From Coriobacteriia bacterium (GTDB lineage Bacteria; Actinomycetota; Coriobacteriia; Coriobacteriales; Eggerthellaceae): a DNA stretch of 64,000 bases. Made by a program: the position numbers and the translations under genes. Positions 26,027-36,070 of the stretch are shown piece after piece. A model generated the notes under the pieces. The model saw only the letters and a list, made by a program, of their open reading frames with translations. It was not told the DNA's origin and searched no databases. Numbering within the stretch: the stretch's first letter is position 1; each line of letters starts with the position of its first letter. The stretch lies in the NCBI GenBank assembly GCA_030530215.1, contig JAUMVJ010000001.1, positions 1-64,000 on the forward strand. The letters run 5' to 3'.

Positions 26027-26100
26027 AGCCCACTTTCGTTGCAGGACGCCACGCGCGCCTTGATACCGGGTACCAAACCCAAGCCCTCCAGGAAGCGATG
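26027..26100 (-). pseudogene. Remnant of a third feoA copy
   Basis: These 74 bp match 25647-25720 in the intact first FeoA gene at 66 of 74 positions by eye. They encode HRFLEGLGLVPG-K-RVAS-NESGL on the minus strand. There is no start codon, ribosome binding site or remaining flank of the gene. The fragment lies 9 bp after the stop of the ArsP_2-type permease gene. The rest of 25790-26109 holds only the feoA promoter region. Confidence 0.8.
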
Positions 26101-26109
26101 GGCATTTCT

Positions 26110-26970
26110 TTAAAAGACGATGCCGAAAAGGTCGAAGCCGAAGCCGGCGACGACGCCCATCGCCCACAAAAGCACGATGATGAAAAGATTGCTTTTGGGA
26201 CGACGATTCTCGCGGCAGAGCACCAACAAACCGATGCCAGCACCCACCAGCAAGCCAGCCATCATGGCGCCGGTGGACAATGTACCATCCAAGAACAGCT
26301 CGCAGATGATGACGCTTGCCGCACAGTTGGGAATGAGTCCGACCAGGCCCGCGAAGCACACCGACAAGGCAGGGTTCGCAGCCAAGAAGCCCGCAATAGC
26401 CTCCTCGCCAGCAAGCTCGATAGCCCCGCCCAACACGAAGGTGATCAAGAAGATGAACAGAGAAACCTGCAAGGTGTGCTTGATGGCGCTTTTGAGAGGA
26501 CCGTCCGAGCATTGGCAATGTTCCTGCTCGCACAAGTCGTGAATATGCAGATGGCCCGCCCCCTTATGACGAAGGCGCTGCACCAGATCAACCAAGAAGC
26601 CCAAGGCCATACCGATAACAACCTTGCAGGCAAGCACCTTGAACAAGAGATTGGGATCGGCCTGCTCGGCGATGAAGATGGGGATCATCTCGTCGGAAGT
26701 GGCCAAAAACACCGCGAACAAGGTACCGAGCGTAATCACTCGGCCAGCGTAGAGGGTAGCCGCAGCCGCCGAGAAGCCGCATTGCGGGAAGGCGCCGACG
26801 AGCGCGCCGACCACCGGGCCGAAGAAGCCGGCTCTACGAACCATGGCCTCAGCCTTATCTTCGGCCACTCCCTCGATCAACTCCATGATGAAATAGGTGA
26901 CCAAAAGGAAAGGGATGAGCTTGAGTGTGTCGATGGCGGCATCGACGAGTATGTCCATAAATTGTTCCAT
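26110..26970 (-). CDS. ArsP_2-type permease (putative heavy-metal exporter)
   Basis: A 286-aa polytopic membrane protein with about nine or ten hydrophobic segments in two halves. Each half has a GxxP(Q/N)C motif: VGAFPQCGFSAAAATLYAGR near residues 58-77 and VGLIPNCAASVIICELFLDG in the second half. This pattern fits the ArsP_2/DUF2899 family (putative metal or organoarsenical exporters, also called putative manganese transporters). The central cytosolic loop (about 133-156) is rich in His and Cys (HKGAGHLHIHDLCEQEHCQC) and should bind metal. The exact substrate is unknown. It is the first gene of the iron block and precedes the feoA relic. The start SD is weak; an ATG four codons later is possible. 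Confidence 0.8.
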   Translation of the reverse strand: MEQFMDILVDAAIDTLKLIPFLLVTYFIMELIEGVAEDKAEAMVRRAGFFGPVVGALVGAFPQCGFSAAAATLYAGRVITLGTLFAVFLATSDEMIPIFIAEQADPNLLFKVLACKVVIGMALGFLVDLVQRLRHKGAGHLHIHDLCEQEHCQCSDGPLKSAIKHTLQVSLFIFLITFVLGGAIELAGEEAIAGFLAANPALSVCFAGLVGLIPNCAASVIICELFLDGTLSTGAMMAGLLVGAGIGLLVLCRENRRPKSNLFIIVLLWAMGVVAGFGFDLFGIVF

Positions 26971-27092
26971 GAGGCGGCATTATAGACAGCTTTTCGCCTG
27001 AATGCCCGCTCATGCGTGCATACATGGCGCAGGAGACCGAAGGTGCGGCAAGCGCAAAAGGGGCGTCGGGCGAAAGCCTTGCCCTTGGGGTC

Positions 27093-27932
27093 TTAGTCGC
27101 GCAGCCTCAGCTGCCAAAAAGTCACCGCGCTTGCAGCGGCCACGTTCAAGGAATCGACCCCATGAGCCATGGGGATCTTCACGGTGTAGTCGCATTGAGC
27201 GATGGTCTGATCGCACAGGCCGTCGCCCTCGGTGCCGAAGATAAGAGCCAAACGCTCCTCGGAGTTGAGCCCTGCATCGTCAAGAGACACGGAATCGTCC
27301 TTAAGGGCAAGGGCTGCCGTTTGGAAGCCGAGGGCCCGCAAGCGCGCCATGCCGGCAGCAGGCCAATCCCCCGCCTCATTGCCGATGCGCGTCCAAGGCA
27401 CCTGAAATACCGTACCCATGGAAACGCGGGCGGCACGGCGATACAGGGGGTCGCAGCAGGCGGGCGTCACCAGAACAGCATCGACGCCGAGCGCGGCGGC
27501 GCTCCTGAAAATAGCGCCCACGTTGGTGTGGTTGGTAATGTCCTCGAGCACGGCAACGCGGCGCGCCCCTGCAAGCAAGTTTTCCACGCTAGGAAGTTGA
27601 GGGCGGCGCATAGCGCATAAAACACCGCGCGTGAGTTCGTAGCCGGTAATGGTCTGGATTTGCTCGGCAGGAGCCACGAACACCGGGATATCCCCGGCTG
27701 CGCTTGCTTTACAGGCGCGTTCGATCAAAGCGTCAAGCCCGGCAAGCTTATGATCGGGAATCAGCATGCTCACGGGCTCATAACCGCCGGCTAGCGCGCG
27801 CTCAATCACCTTCTCGGACTCGGCGATGAAAATGCCCTTCTCGGGTTCAAGCTTGTTGCGCAACTGCAGCTCGGTCAAGCGCAGGTACGCATCCAGGCGC
27901 TCGTCCGCAAGCGCAGAAATCGGCTCTATCAT
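27093..27932 (-). CDS. TrmH/SpoU family RNA 2'-O-methyltransferase
   Basis: A 279-aa SPOUT methyltransferase. The N-terminal substrate-binding domain reads NKLEPEKGIFIAESEKVIERAL. SPOUT motifs are EDITNHTNVGAIFRSAAALGVDAVLVTP (motif 1), LALIFGTEGDGLCDQTI (motif 2) and VKIPMAHGVDSLNVAAASAVTFW (motif 3, knot). It differs from RlmB at 20511-21269, so the two are paralogues with different RNA targets; the site modified is unknown. It is 19 bp downstream of the nhaC-like gene and likely shares its transcript. Confidence 0.9.
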   Translation of the reverse strand: MIEPISALADERLDAYLRLTELQLRNKLEPEKGIFIAESEKVIERALAGGYEPVSMLIPDHKLAGLDALIERACKASAAGDIPVFVAPAEQIQTITGYELTRGVLCAMRRPQLPSVENLLAGARRVAVLEDITNHTNVGAIFRSAAALGVDAVLVTPACCDPLYRRAARVSMGTVFQVPWTRIGNEAGDWPAAGMARLRALGFQTAALALKDDSVSLDDAGLNSEERLALIFGTEGDGLCDQTIAQCDYTVKIPMAHGVDSLNVAAASAVTFWQLRLRD

Positions 27933-27951
27933 CCGGTAAGCCCGCCCTGGA

Positions 27952-29481
27952 CTATTCCTGCGTTGCCGCAGGCTCGCAGTCGGTCACCGACTTGCCGATA
28001 GTCGCCTTAAGCACCAGCAAGGTGACGATGATCAGGACAATGCCGATGGGCAGGCAGATGGCGGCGTTCTGCACGAAGCCAGCGATGATGAACATCACGA
28101 ACGAGACCAGCGCGACGGTGATGACATAAGGCAACTGGGTGTTGACGTGCTCGATGTGGTTCATGTTCGCACCTGCCGAGGCCATGACCGTGGTATCCGA
28201 GATTGGCGAGCAATGGTCGCCCGCAACGGCACCGGCCAAACAAGCGGAGATGCCGATGGTGAGCAAGGTCGGATCGTTGGCGAAAATAGGCAAGACGATG
28301 GGAATCAAGATGCCGAAGGTACCCCAAGAGGTACCGGTGGAGAAGGCCAGGAACAGCGCTACCAGGAAGATGATCGCAGGGAGCATCGCATACAGGCCAG
28401 GAGCAACGTTCTCCATAAGACCGGCAACGTAATTTGCGGCACCCAGAAGGCTGGTCATGTTCTTCAGAGCAACGGCAAAGGTCAAAACCAAGATGGCGGG
28501 AACCATCGCATTGAAGCCGCTGGTAAAGCAGGCGGTTGCTTCGTTGAAGCTGATAACACGGCGCGCAAGCAGATAGATGAAGGTGATTACCAGGGCAACG
28601 ATCGAACCCCAAGGCAGCGCGGTGAAGGCATCGGTGTTGCCGAAGGAGGCAATAACATCGCCTGCGTTTTCGCCGCCGAAGAAACCGCCAACGTAAAGCA
28701 TGCCGACAACGCAGAAGACAATCAGCAGGATGACGGGTAACAACATATCCCACAGGCTGGCCTTTTCCCTGGTGACAGAGGTATCGCCGCCGAGCGAGCC
28801 GAGGTCGCCGTCACGGTAAGCCGCGATCTCGGCCTTGGCCATGGGGCCGTAATCAAAGTTGAGGAACACCAAGCCGATGACGAAAACGATCATCAAAAGC
28901 GAATAGAAGTTGAAGGGGATCGCCGAAATGAACAAGTCGATGCCGTTGACGTTCAGGTCGGCGGCAACGCCGGAAACCGCGGCAGCCCAGGAAGAAACCG
29001 GCGCGATCATGCAGATGGGAGCGGCGGTCGCATCGATGATGAAGGCAAGCTTGGCACGCGATACGTTTTTGGAGTCGGTAAGGGGGCGCATGACCGAGCC
29101 CACAGTGAGGCAGTTGAAGTAGTCGTCGATGAAGATGAGGACGCCCAGGATGAAGGATGCAATCTGCGTGCCTACGCGACCCTTTACGTGACGTGCTGCC
29201 CATTGACCGAAGGCCGAAGCGCCGCCTGCGGCGTTAACCAAGGCAACCATGATTCCCAGGATAACCAGGAAGATGAAGATACCCGCATTATCCGAAACGG
29301 AAGGGATTAGACCCTCATTGATGATGGTGTCAAGCGTGCCCGTGGGTGAAAAGCCCGCAACAAGCAGCGCACCCGTGACGATGCCGACAAACAGCGAAAC
29401 GTAGACTTCTTTGGTCGCAAGCGCCAAGATGATGGCGATCAATGGGGGCAAGAGCGCCCAGGCGGTATCGACGAACTCCAT
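27952..29481 (-). CDS. NhaC-family Na+/H+ antiporter (or related organic-acid exchanger)
   Basis: A 509-aa membrane protein with about twelve hydrophobic segments. It starts MEFVDTAWALLPPLIAIILALATKEVYVSLFVGI, typical of the YqkI/NhaC-like ion transporter superfamily. Other marks are FIDDYFNCLTVGSVMRPLTD, IDATAAPICMIAPVSSWAAAVSG, LAFSTGTSWGTFGILIPIVLPI and AGAVAGDHCSPISDTTVMASAGANMNH. The last is diagnostic for NhaC. It should exchange Na+ for H+ at the membrane, though some relatives are malate/lactate or amino-acid exchangers. GGTATTCCC with AAAGG upstream serves as SD. Confidence 0.9.
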   Translation of the reverse strand: MEFVDTAWALLPPLIAIILALATKEVYVSLFVGIVTGALLVAGFSPTGTLDTIINEGLIPSVSDNAGIFIFLVILGIMVALVNAAGGASAFGQWAARHVKGRVGTQIASFILGVLIFIDDYFNCLTVGSVMRPLTDSKNVSRAKLAFIIDATAAPICMIAPVSSWAAAVSGVAADLNVNGIDLFISAIPFNFYSLLMIVFVIGLVFLNFDYGPMAKAEIAAYRDGDLGSLGGDTSVTREKASLWDMLLPVILLIVFCVVGMLYVGGFFGGENAGDVIASFGNTDAFTALPWGSIVALVITFIYLLARRVISFNEATACFTSGFNAMVPAILVLTFAVALKNMTSLLGAANYVAGLMENVAPGLYAMLPAIIFLVALFLAFSTGTSWGTFGILIPIVLPIFANDPTLLTIGISACLAGAVAGDHCSPISDTTVMASAGANMNHIEHVNTQLPYVITVALVSFVMFIIAGFVQNAAICLPIGIVLIIVTLLVLKATIGKSVTDCEPAATQE

Positions 29482-29657
29482 GGGAATACCTTTCTTCTTT
29501 TAAATTGCACCCGATATTACACGTATTGGGGAGTTCGTCGTTTTTCGCGCTGGCAAGCTGCGCCTATTGCGCCTTAGGCGGGTTTTATTTAGGCGCATTT
29601 CCTTTAGGCGGGTCGATCTGTGGCCGGCCTCACTAAAGGCAGGGCTCCGGCAAAAAG

Positions 29658-29688
29658 AAGGGCCGGCGCTACTGGAGCACCGGCCCTT
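29658..29688 (-). terminator. Intrinsic terminator of groESL
   Basis: AAGGGCCGG (29658-29666) and CCGGCCCTT (29680-29688), extended inward by GCT/AGC, form a strong stem followed on the minus strand by CTTTTTGCC, 44 bp after the groL stop. Upstream on the plus strand (about 29573-29620) are three TTAGGCG-type copies of no clear meaning. Confidence 0.88.
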
Positions 29689-29731
29689 TAAATGCCTTGG
29701 AGGCGATAAATCAGCTGTTAGTCAGCCGAGC

Positions 29732-31384
<1,653 letters not shown>

Positions 31385-31448
31385 TTAAAAGCGGCGGGCG
31401 AATCGATGTGCCCGCAGGTGCGCCGCGAACTTTGCGGCACAAGGAGGG

Positions 31449-31742
31449 TTAGTCAACGATGAACTTGCCGTAGATGTCTTCGGCGCGGACGATCAGAACG
31501 GTCTCGCCGTCGATGTCGATCTCGGTGCCGCCGAACTTGCCGTAGACCACGTGGTCGCCGACCTCGACGGGCATGGGCAGGTACTCGCCCTTGTCGTTCA
31601 AGCGGCCGGGGCCGACGGCAAGAACGCTACCGGTCTGAGGCTTTTCCTTGGAGTCGGCAGCCAGGTACAGACCGCCTGCGGTGGTCTCCTGGACCTCGTC
31701 GCGCTTGATGACGATGCGATCACCCAATGGTTGAAGTTGCAT
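31449..31742 (-). CDS. groS: Co-chaperonin GroES
   Basis: A 97-aa co-chaperonin forming the heptameric lid on GroEL. MQLQPLGDRIVIKRDEVQETTAGGLYLAADSKEKPQTGSVLAVGPG shows the core barrel and the mobile loop (ETTAGGLYL). The second half VGDHVVYGKFGGTEIDIDGETVLIVRAEDIYG is standard. The start is the ATG at 31742 with GAAAGGAAG upstream; seven extra in-frame residues before it are not conserved. It lies 82 bp ahead of groL. Confidence 0.97.
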   Translation of the reverse strand: MQLQPLGDRIVIKRDEVQETTAGGLYLAADSKEKPQTGSVLAVGPGRLNDKGEYLPMPVEVGDHVVYGKFGGTEIDIDGETVLIVRAEDIYGKFIVD

Positions 31743-31887
31743 TGCGCACTTCCTTTCAATCAAGCCACCTGCTTCAGGCGCAGGTGCACGTTACCAAAGC
31801 AAAGCTTCAAGAGCGCCGTATTCGTGCTTGAAGCGCAGGCAAGAAGCCCAAGCGCTAAAACAAGAAAAGGCAAGCAACTTGATAGCT

Positions 31888-31914
31888 TTAGCACTCTCAG
31901 CGTTTGAGTGCTAA
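31888..31914. promoter_or_regulatory. CIRCE element (HrcA operator)
   Basis: TTAGCACTC, a 9-bp spacer and GAGTGCTAA exactly match the CIRCE consensus. It lies 146 bp before groES, just downstream of the predicted -10, so HrcA would block initiation at this promoter. hrcA itself is not in the window. Confidence 0.97.
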
Positions 31915-31918
31915 ATGC

Positions 31919-31946
31919 ATATTAGCAGCCCGCCAAATTGATGCAA
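31919..31946 (-). promoter_or_regulatory. Promoter of groES-groL
   Basis: On the minus strand TTGCAT (31941-31946) and TAATAT (31919-31924) are 16 bp apart. The start of transcription would fall inside CIRCE. The rest of 31743-32060 is leader sequence and a gene-free stretch after nadE. Confidence 0.75.
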
Positions 31947-32060
31947 CTAAAGATGAAGAAAATGTGAGTGCCACACGCTTAGATATCCCACCTGCGCGGT
32001 GACCCTGAGACTAAGCGCAGGTGACCAGGCGATTCGCTAGCCTGAAGTTGGCCTTTTCAC

Positions 32061-32879
32061 CTATTCGTAGAACTTGTTTTCCGGGAACGGAGGCTCCATG
32101 GCGCGCTTGAAGGCGAAGGAGTCGGTGCGTTTGATGACGTAGTTTACCTGATCGGCGGAAAAGCCCTTGGCCACCACTTCCTCGGCGGAAAGGCCCTGCT
32201 CGTAGTGAGCAATGAGGATCTGATCCAAAACGTCGTACTCGATACCCATCACGCGCTCGTCCTGAGCACCCGGGGAAAGCTCAGCCGAAGGAGGCTTTAC
32301 CAGCACGTGCTCGGGAATGGGAGGAACCTCGCCCGCCCACTCGGCGCGCTCGTTAACCCAGCGGGAAAGCGCGAAAACGTCGGTTTTGTAAAAGCCGCCA
32401 AGGGGCGCGAAGGCGCCTGCCGTGTCGCCGTACAAGGTGGAGAAGCCCATGGCCGCCTCGGACTTGTTGCCGGTGTTGATGAGCAACCAGTCGTTTGCGT
32501 TGGAGAGAGCCATGAGGCTGATCATGCGGCAGCGGGCCTGAGTATTCTCGGAGGCCAGGCCTTTGAGCTCGCCGCCGAGGGCACGCGCGAGCGAACGCTC
32601 GAAGCCCTCGTAGGGCTCAAGGATGCTGATCACCTGGGTTTTAAGGCCGAGGTTGCTAGCAAGATCCTGCGCATCGGTGATGGAGTGGTCGCTTGAGTAA
32701 GGACCGGGAAGCATATAGCCGTGCACGTGCTCGGCGCCAAAAGCTTCGACGCACATCGTTGCGGTAAGAGAGGAATCAATGCCGCCGGAAAGCCCCAGCA
32801 CGACATCGGTGAAACCGGCGCCCGAAACGTAGTCCTTCAGGGCCTCGAGTGCGATTTGATACTTCTGGGAAAGCTCCAT
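32061..32879 (-). CDS. nadE: NAD+ synthase (ammonia-dependent)
   Basis: Amidates nicotinic acid adenine dinucleotide to NAD+ through an adenylated intermediate. It is 272 aa from the ATG at 32879 (AAGGAG 6 bp upstream). The PP-loop GLSGGIDSSLTA is at about residues 29-40. INTGNKSEAAMGFSTLYGDTAGAFAPLGGFYKTDVFAL and the C-terminal PPSAELSPGAQDE match single-domain NadE. There is no glutaminase (nitrilase) domain, so it should use free ammonia. The 254 bp between it and hypB contain no gene. Confidence 0.95.
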   Translation of the reverse strand: MELSQKYQIALEALKDYVSGAGFTDVVLGLSGGIDSSLTATMCVEAFGAEHVHGYMLPGPYSSDHSITDAQDLASNLGLKTQVISILEPYEGFERSLARALGGELKGLASENTQARCRMISLMALSNANDWLLINTGNKSEAAMGFSTLYGDTAGAFAPLGGFYKTDVFALSRWVNERAEWAGEVPPIPEHVLVKPPSAELSPGAQDERVMGIEYDVLDQILIAHYEQGLSAEEVVAKGFSADQVNYVIKRTDSFAFKRAMEPPFPENKFYE

Positions 32880-33133
32880 GACAGCTCCTTTTCGCGATTC
32901 AGGGCTCAAGTATCCCCTGTTCAGGTTTCGCGTTGATTACACGGCAATTAAAAGCGCCGACCAAGGCGGCCGGCGCGATCGTATTCATGGTGGACGGGTT
33001 GCAGGGCCAAGCGAAGATTGAGCACACATTTCGAGCAAAAATTGCCTGATGCCAGCGCGCTTAACCGGACGAGGAAGCCCCTCCCCCGAGCTTGCGGCTC
33101 CACCGATTTTACGGCTTCGCCTTCAGCGCACGA

Positions 33134-33793
33134 CTACTGCTTGATGGCGCGAATCTGCTCAGCGACCCAAGCAGCCCATTCGTCAACGCCAGTGCCCTTG
33201 ATAGCGCTGATGGGGAACAGGGGCGCCTGAGGGTTAAGGCTGTGGATGTGGCTCTTGAAAAGCTCGGTGTCAAAGTTGAAGACCGGCAGCGTGTCTACCT
33301 TGTTCAAGACAATGGCCTTGGCAGCCTGGAAAACGCCTGGGTACTTAAGGGGTTTGTCGTCGCCCTCGGGGACCGACAAGATCATGGCCTTCATGTTCTC
33401 GCCCAGATAGAAGTCGGTTGGGCAAACCAGGTTGCCCACGTTCTCGATGATGATGAGGTCGAGTGCGTCCAAATCCAGCACGTCGACAGCGCGGCGAATC
33501 ATATCGGCCTCAAGATGGCAGGCACCGCCGGTGTTGATCTGGACGGCAGGAATGCCGTTTTCCTTGATTTTCTCGGAATCGACCGAGGAGGCGATGTCGC
33601 CTTCGATGACGGCGATGTTGAACTCGTCGCGCAGCGCCTCGATAGTGGCAAGGATGGTGGAGGTTTTACCCGAGCCGGGCGAAGCAAGAAGGTCGATGAC
33701 GAAAACCTTCTTCTCGTCGAACAGAGCGCGATTCTCCTTGGCCAAACGTTCGTTCTTGCCAAGAATCGGTTGCTTTAAATCGATGTGAGCCAT
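33134..33793 (-). CDS. hypB: Hydrogenase nickel incorporation GTPase HypB
   Basis: SIMIBI-class GTPase that drives nickel insertion into NiFe hydrogenase. It is 219 aa. P-loop DLLASPGSGKTST is near residues 34-46, followed by EGDIASSVDSEKI and INTGGACHLEADMI, the family's metal-linked Cys-His pair at the dimer face. IENVGNLVCP and NKVDTLP (G4) are present. There is no N-terminal His-rich nickel store. It lies 45 bp behind hypA and has a TAGGAG SD. The substrate hydrogenase is not in the window. Confidence 0.95.
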   Translation of the reverse strand: MAHIDLKQPILGKNERLAKENRALFDEKKVFVIDLLASPGSGKTSTILATIEALRDEFNIAVIEGDIASSVDSEKIKENGIPAVQINTGGACHLEADMIRRAVDVLDLDALDLIIIENVGNLVCPTDFYLGENMKAMILSVPEGDDKPLKYPGVFQAAKAIVLNKVDTLPVFNFDTELFKSHIHSLNPQAPLFPISAIKGTGVDEWAAWVAEQIRAIKQ

Positions 33794-33838
33794 TGCTTCT
33801 CCTATCTTGATGCCCGCGCGCCAAAGGCGAGCGCAAGC

Positions 33839-34195
33839 CTATTCTTCGTCGGGCAAATCGACCTCGATGGAGTCGACTTGAAGTTCTTTGCCGCGTATCA
33901 GCTCGGTAAAAGCGCTGTCGCAGTTGGGGCATTTGACATGAAGGCGGTCGTGGTCGAACTCCGCGCCGCACTCAAGGCAGATGCTATGCGGCTTGATTAT
34001 GTGCAGATCGAGCTCGGCGCCTTCGGCTAAAGTTCCCTCGGTCAGGGCCTCGAAAGCGAAGACCATTACATCCTCGATCACCTCGGTCATCTCGCCAACC
34101 GAAAGGCTGACCTTGGTGATGCGCTCGGCGCCCGCATCCTTGGCTGCGGGAATCACAGACTCAAGAATGCCCGCCACCAGACCCATCTCGTGCAT
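33839..34195 (-). CDS. hypA: Hydrogenase maturation nickel metallochaperone HypA
   Basis: Delivers nickel to the hydrogenase large subunit together with HypB. It is 118 aa. The N-terminal MHEMGLV supplies the Ni ligands (Met1, His2, Glu3). The zinc ribbon has CLEC (about 73-76) and CPNC (about 89-92). It starts 2 bp after the tatC stop with GGAG inside tatC, so it is cotranscribed with tatA/B-tatC. The pairing fits the biology, since NiFe hydrogenases with a Tat signal on the small subunit are exported folded after maturation. Confidence 0.95.
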   Translation of the reverse strand: MHEMGLVAGILESVIPAAKDAGAERITKVSLSVGEMTEVIEDVMVFAFEALTEGTLAEGAELDLHIIKPHSICLECGAEFDHDRLHVKCPNCDSAFTELIRGKELQVDSIEVDLPDEE

Positions 34196-34197
34196 GG

Positions 34198-35247
34198 CTA
34201 CTCCTTGTCTTCGGAGGTGGCGGCAGCCTGAGTAGCGCCGGACTTCGCGTCATGCTCGGCCCAGGCCCTCTTGCTGGCTTCCTTCATCTGAGCATCCAGC
34301 TGCGCCTGAGCTTCCTTGGCCTCTTTGGCGGCGGCACGCTCGCGAGCGCGCTGGGCCTTGCCCTCCTGGGTTTCACGCTCAAGCTCGGAACGCTCAGACT
34401 CAGAGCCCCACAGGTGCTCGTCGAAGGAGCGCTTAACCTGCTTAAGCTCCTCGCGCGCCTCTTCGGCCTCCTCGGCCTCGCGCGCCGCCTTGGCTTCCTT
34501 AGCCTTGGCGCGGCGCTTAAGCGCGATGCGGGCAATGAAGAGGCTTATCTCGTAGAGGCCGATCATGGCCGCAAACATCAGGCCCATGGTAACCGGGGAC
34601 GCATCGGGGGTAACCATTGCGCTGAAGATAAGCAGGCCCACGTAGACGACGCGCCAGCTCGCACGAAGCTTGGCGTAGGGCACGATGTCAAAAAGAACCA
34701 GGTAGAAAACAACCAGAGGCATTTCGAAGGCAATGCCGAAGCCGATCTCGAACTTGATGATGATGTCCACCCAGGAGCCCGCCTCGGGGAGCACCGCAGC
34801 AAAGCCCGAAGCCTGGTCGGTGAGCCACTCGAAGGCCGGATGAAGGATCACGCAGTAGCAAAAGACGCTGCCGAAGATGAACAGGGCAACAGCGGCCGCG
34901 AAGGTGGGAACGAACCACTTGCGCTCCCTAGGCTTAAGCGCCGGAAGGAAAAAGGCCATGATCTGCCACAGGATGATGGGCATGGTGGCAACCACGCCCG
35001 CCCAGATGGAGATGGTGAAGCGAACTGCGAAGGCGTCGAAGGCGCCCAGCACGTTAAGCAGCGCGTTGCCGTTAGCGTCCTGCGGAAGGAACTCGGCCAC
35101 GGGCGCCAGCAAAAACTGCGCGATGGTGGGCGTTGCCATGTAGAAGACAAGCGTCGCGATAAGCAGTGCGACGACGATGCGCGTAAGACGCAAACGAAGC
35201 TCGCCCAAATGGTCGAGCAAAGACATGCGGGCTGGTCCGATAGGCAT
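34198..35247 (-). CDS. tatC: Sec-independent protein translocase TatC
   Basis: Polytopic core of the twin-arginine translocase. The six-helix TatC core is in residues about 1-250: MSLLDHLGELRLRL (the invariant Glu-Leu-Arg region), FEMPLVVFYLVLF (conserved FExPL), and SPDPVT-like MVTPDASPVTMGLMFAAMIGLYEISL. A long charged coiled tail (about 255-349, Glu/Ala/Lys/Arg-rich) extends the protein to 349 aa, well beyond the usual 240-270. Its ATG overlaps the tatA/B stop by one base and hypA follows after 2 bp. Confidence 0.95.
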   Translation of the reverse strand: MPIGPARMSLLDHLGELRLRLTRIVVALLIATLVFYMATPTIAQFLLAPVAEFLPQDANGNALLNVLGAFDAFAVRFTISIWAGVVATMPIILWQIMAFFLPALKPRERKWFVPTFAAAVALFIFGSVFCYCVILHPAFEWLTDQASGFAAVLPEAGSWVDIIIKFEIGFGIAFEMPLVVFYLVLFDIVPYAKLRASWRVVYVGLLIFSAMVTPDASPVTMGLMFAAMIGLYEISLFIARIALKRRAKAKEAKAAREAEEAEEAREELKQVKRSFDEHLWGSESERSELERETQEGKAQRARERAAAKEAKEAQAQLDAQMKEASKRAWAEHDAKSGATQAAATSEDKE

Positions 35248-35912
35248 TAGTTATCACCCTCCTCGGACGCGTTTGCAGGCTGGCCCGCTTCGGCGGGTGC
35301 AGCAGCTCCTGTGGACTTGGCGGGAGCCGGTTCAGGCGCAGTGGCAGAAGCAGCGGGCTCGGCAACCTTGGGCGCGGCCTTTGCGGGCTTCACCGGCTTG
35401 GTGCCGTAGAGCTCCGCGGCACTCGGCCTAGCCTCAGGCGCGGGAGCCTCGGCGGCCTGCTCCTTCATGGCGCGGCGATTAGCCTCCTGGCGCTCGCGCT
35501 CGTAGCGCGCCTTGCGCTCGGAAAAGCTCTCTTTGGCCTGGGACTGCTCGACGCGCTGTTCGTGCGCGGCTTCCTTGGCCGATTCGGTCACGGCATCCAC
35601 CGCATCGATCACCTTCGAGGAAACCTTGGACAAAGCATCGTCTTCCTCATTGCTGACGGAAGAAGCAGAAGAGCCAGGGGCAGGCTTAGCCGTAGTGTTG
35701 CGGCGCGTCGAAGAGGGCTGCGATTTCTTCTTTTGATTTTTATCGTCTAAAAGCTCGCTGCGAACAACGCTGTTCATCTCTTCCTGAGCCTGCCTGAAGC
35801 GACCGATGAGCTCACCTGCCGTGCGGGCGATTTCGGGGAGCTTGTCGGGGCCGAACACCAAGAAGGCAAAGAGCAAAATGAGTAGGAATTCAAATCCACC
35901 AATGCCGAACAC
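35247..35912 (-). CDS. Twin-arginine translocase subunit TatA/TatB
   Basis: A 221-aa TatA/B protein. MFGIGGFEFLLILLFAFLVFGPDKLPEIARTAGELIGRFRQAQEE has the N-terminal membrane segment, the FGP hinge and the amphipathic helix. The rest is a long, low-complexity Ala/Pro/Glu/Lys tail with a predicted coiled stretch (about 120-155). Sequence resembles TatB slightly more than TatA (FGPDKLPEIAR, length). Only one TatA/B gene is here, so either it serves both roles or another copy exists elsewhere. It is the first gene of tatA/B-tatC-hypA-hypB. Confidence 0.88.
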   Translation of the reverse strand: MFGIGGFEFLLILLFAFLVFGPDKLPEIARTAGELIGRFRQAQEEMNSVVRSELLDDKNQKKKSQPSSTRRNTTAKPAPGSSASSVSNEEDDALSKVSSKVIDAVDAVTESAKEAAHEQRVEQSQAKESFSERKARYERERQEANRRAMKEQAAEAPAPEARPSAAELYGTKPVKPAKAAPKVAEPAASATAPEPAPAKSTGAAAPAEAGQPANASEEGDN

Positions 35913-36070
35913 AGAACCATCCTATCGATCGAATGCTGAAGAAGTCTTCACGCGGCTAAGACGCCGAAGCACGTTGGCCTAGGACCACACCTAAGGCAAT
36001 ACGACGAACCGGCGACCCCTCATGCTTGCCGCGACCGCGGGCGCCTGGCGCCCCGCTTATCCGATACGCC

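Noticed and set aside
29570..29625. Three TTAGGCG copies as a CRISPR-like or origin array
   Set aside because: The copies are only seven bases long and unevenly spaced, with no spacers or DnaA boxes.
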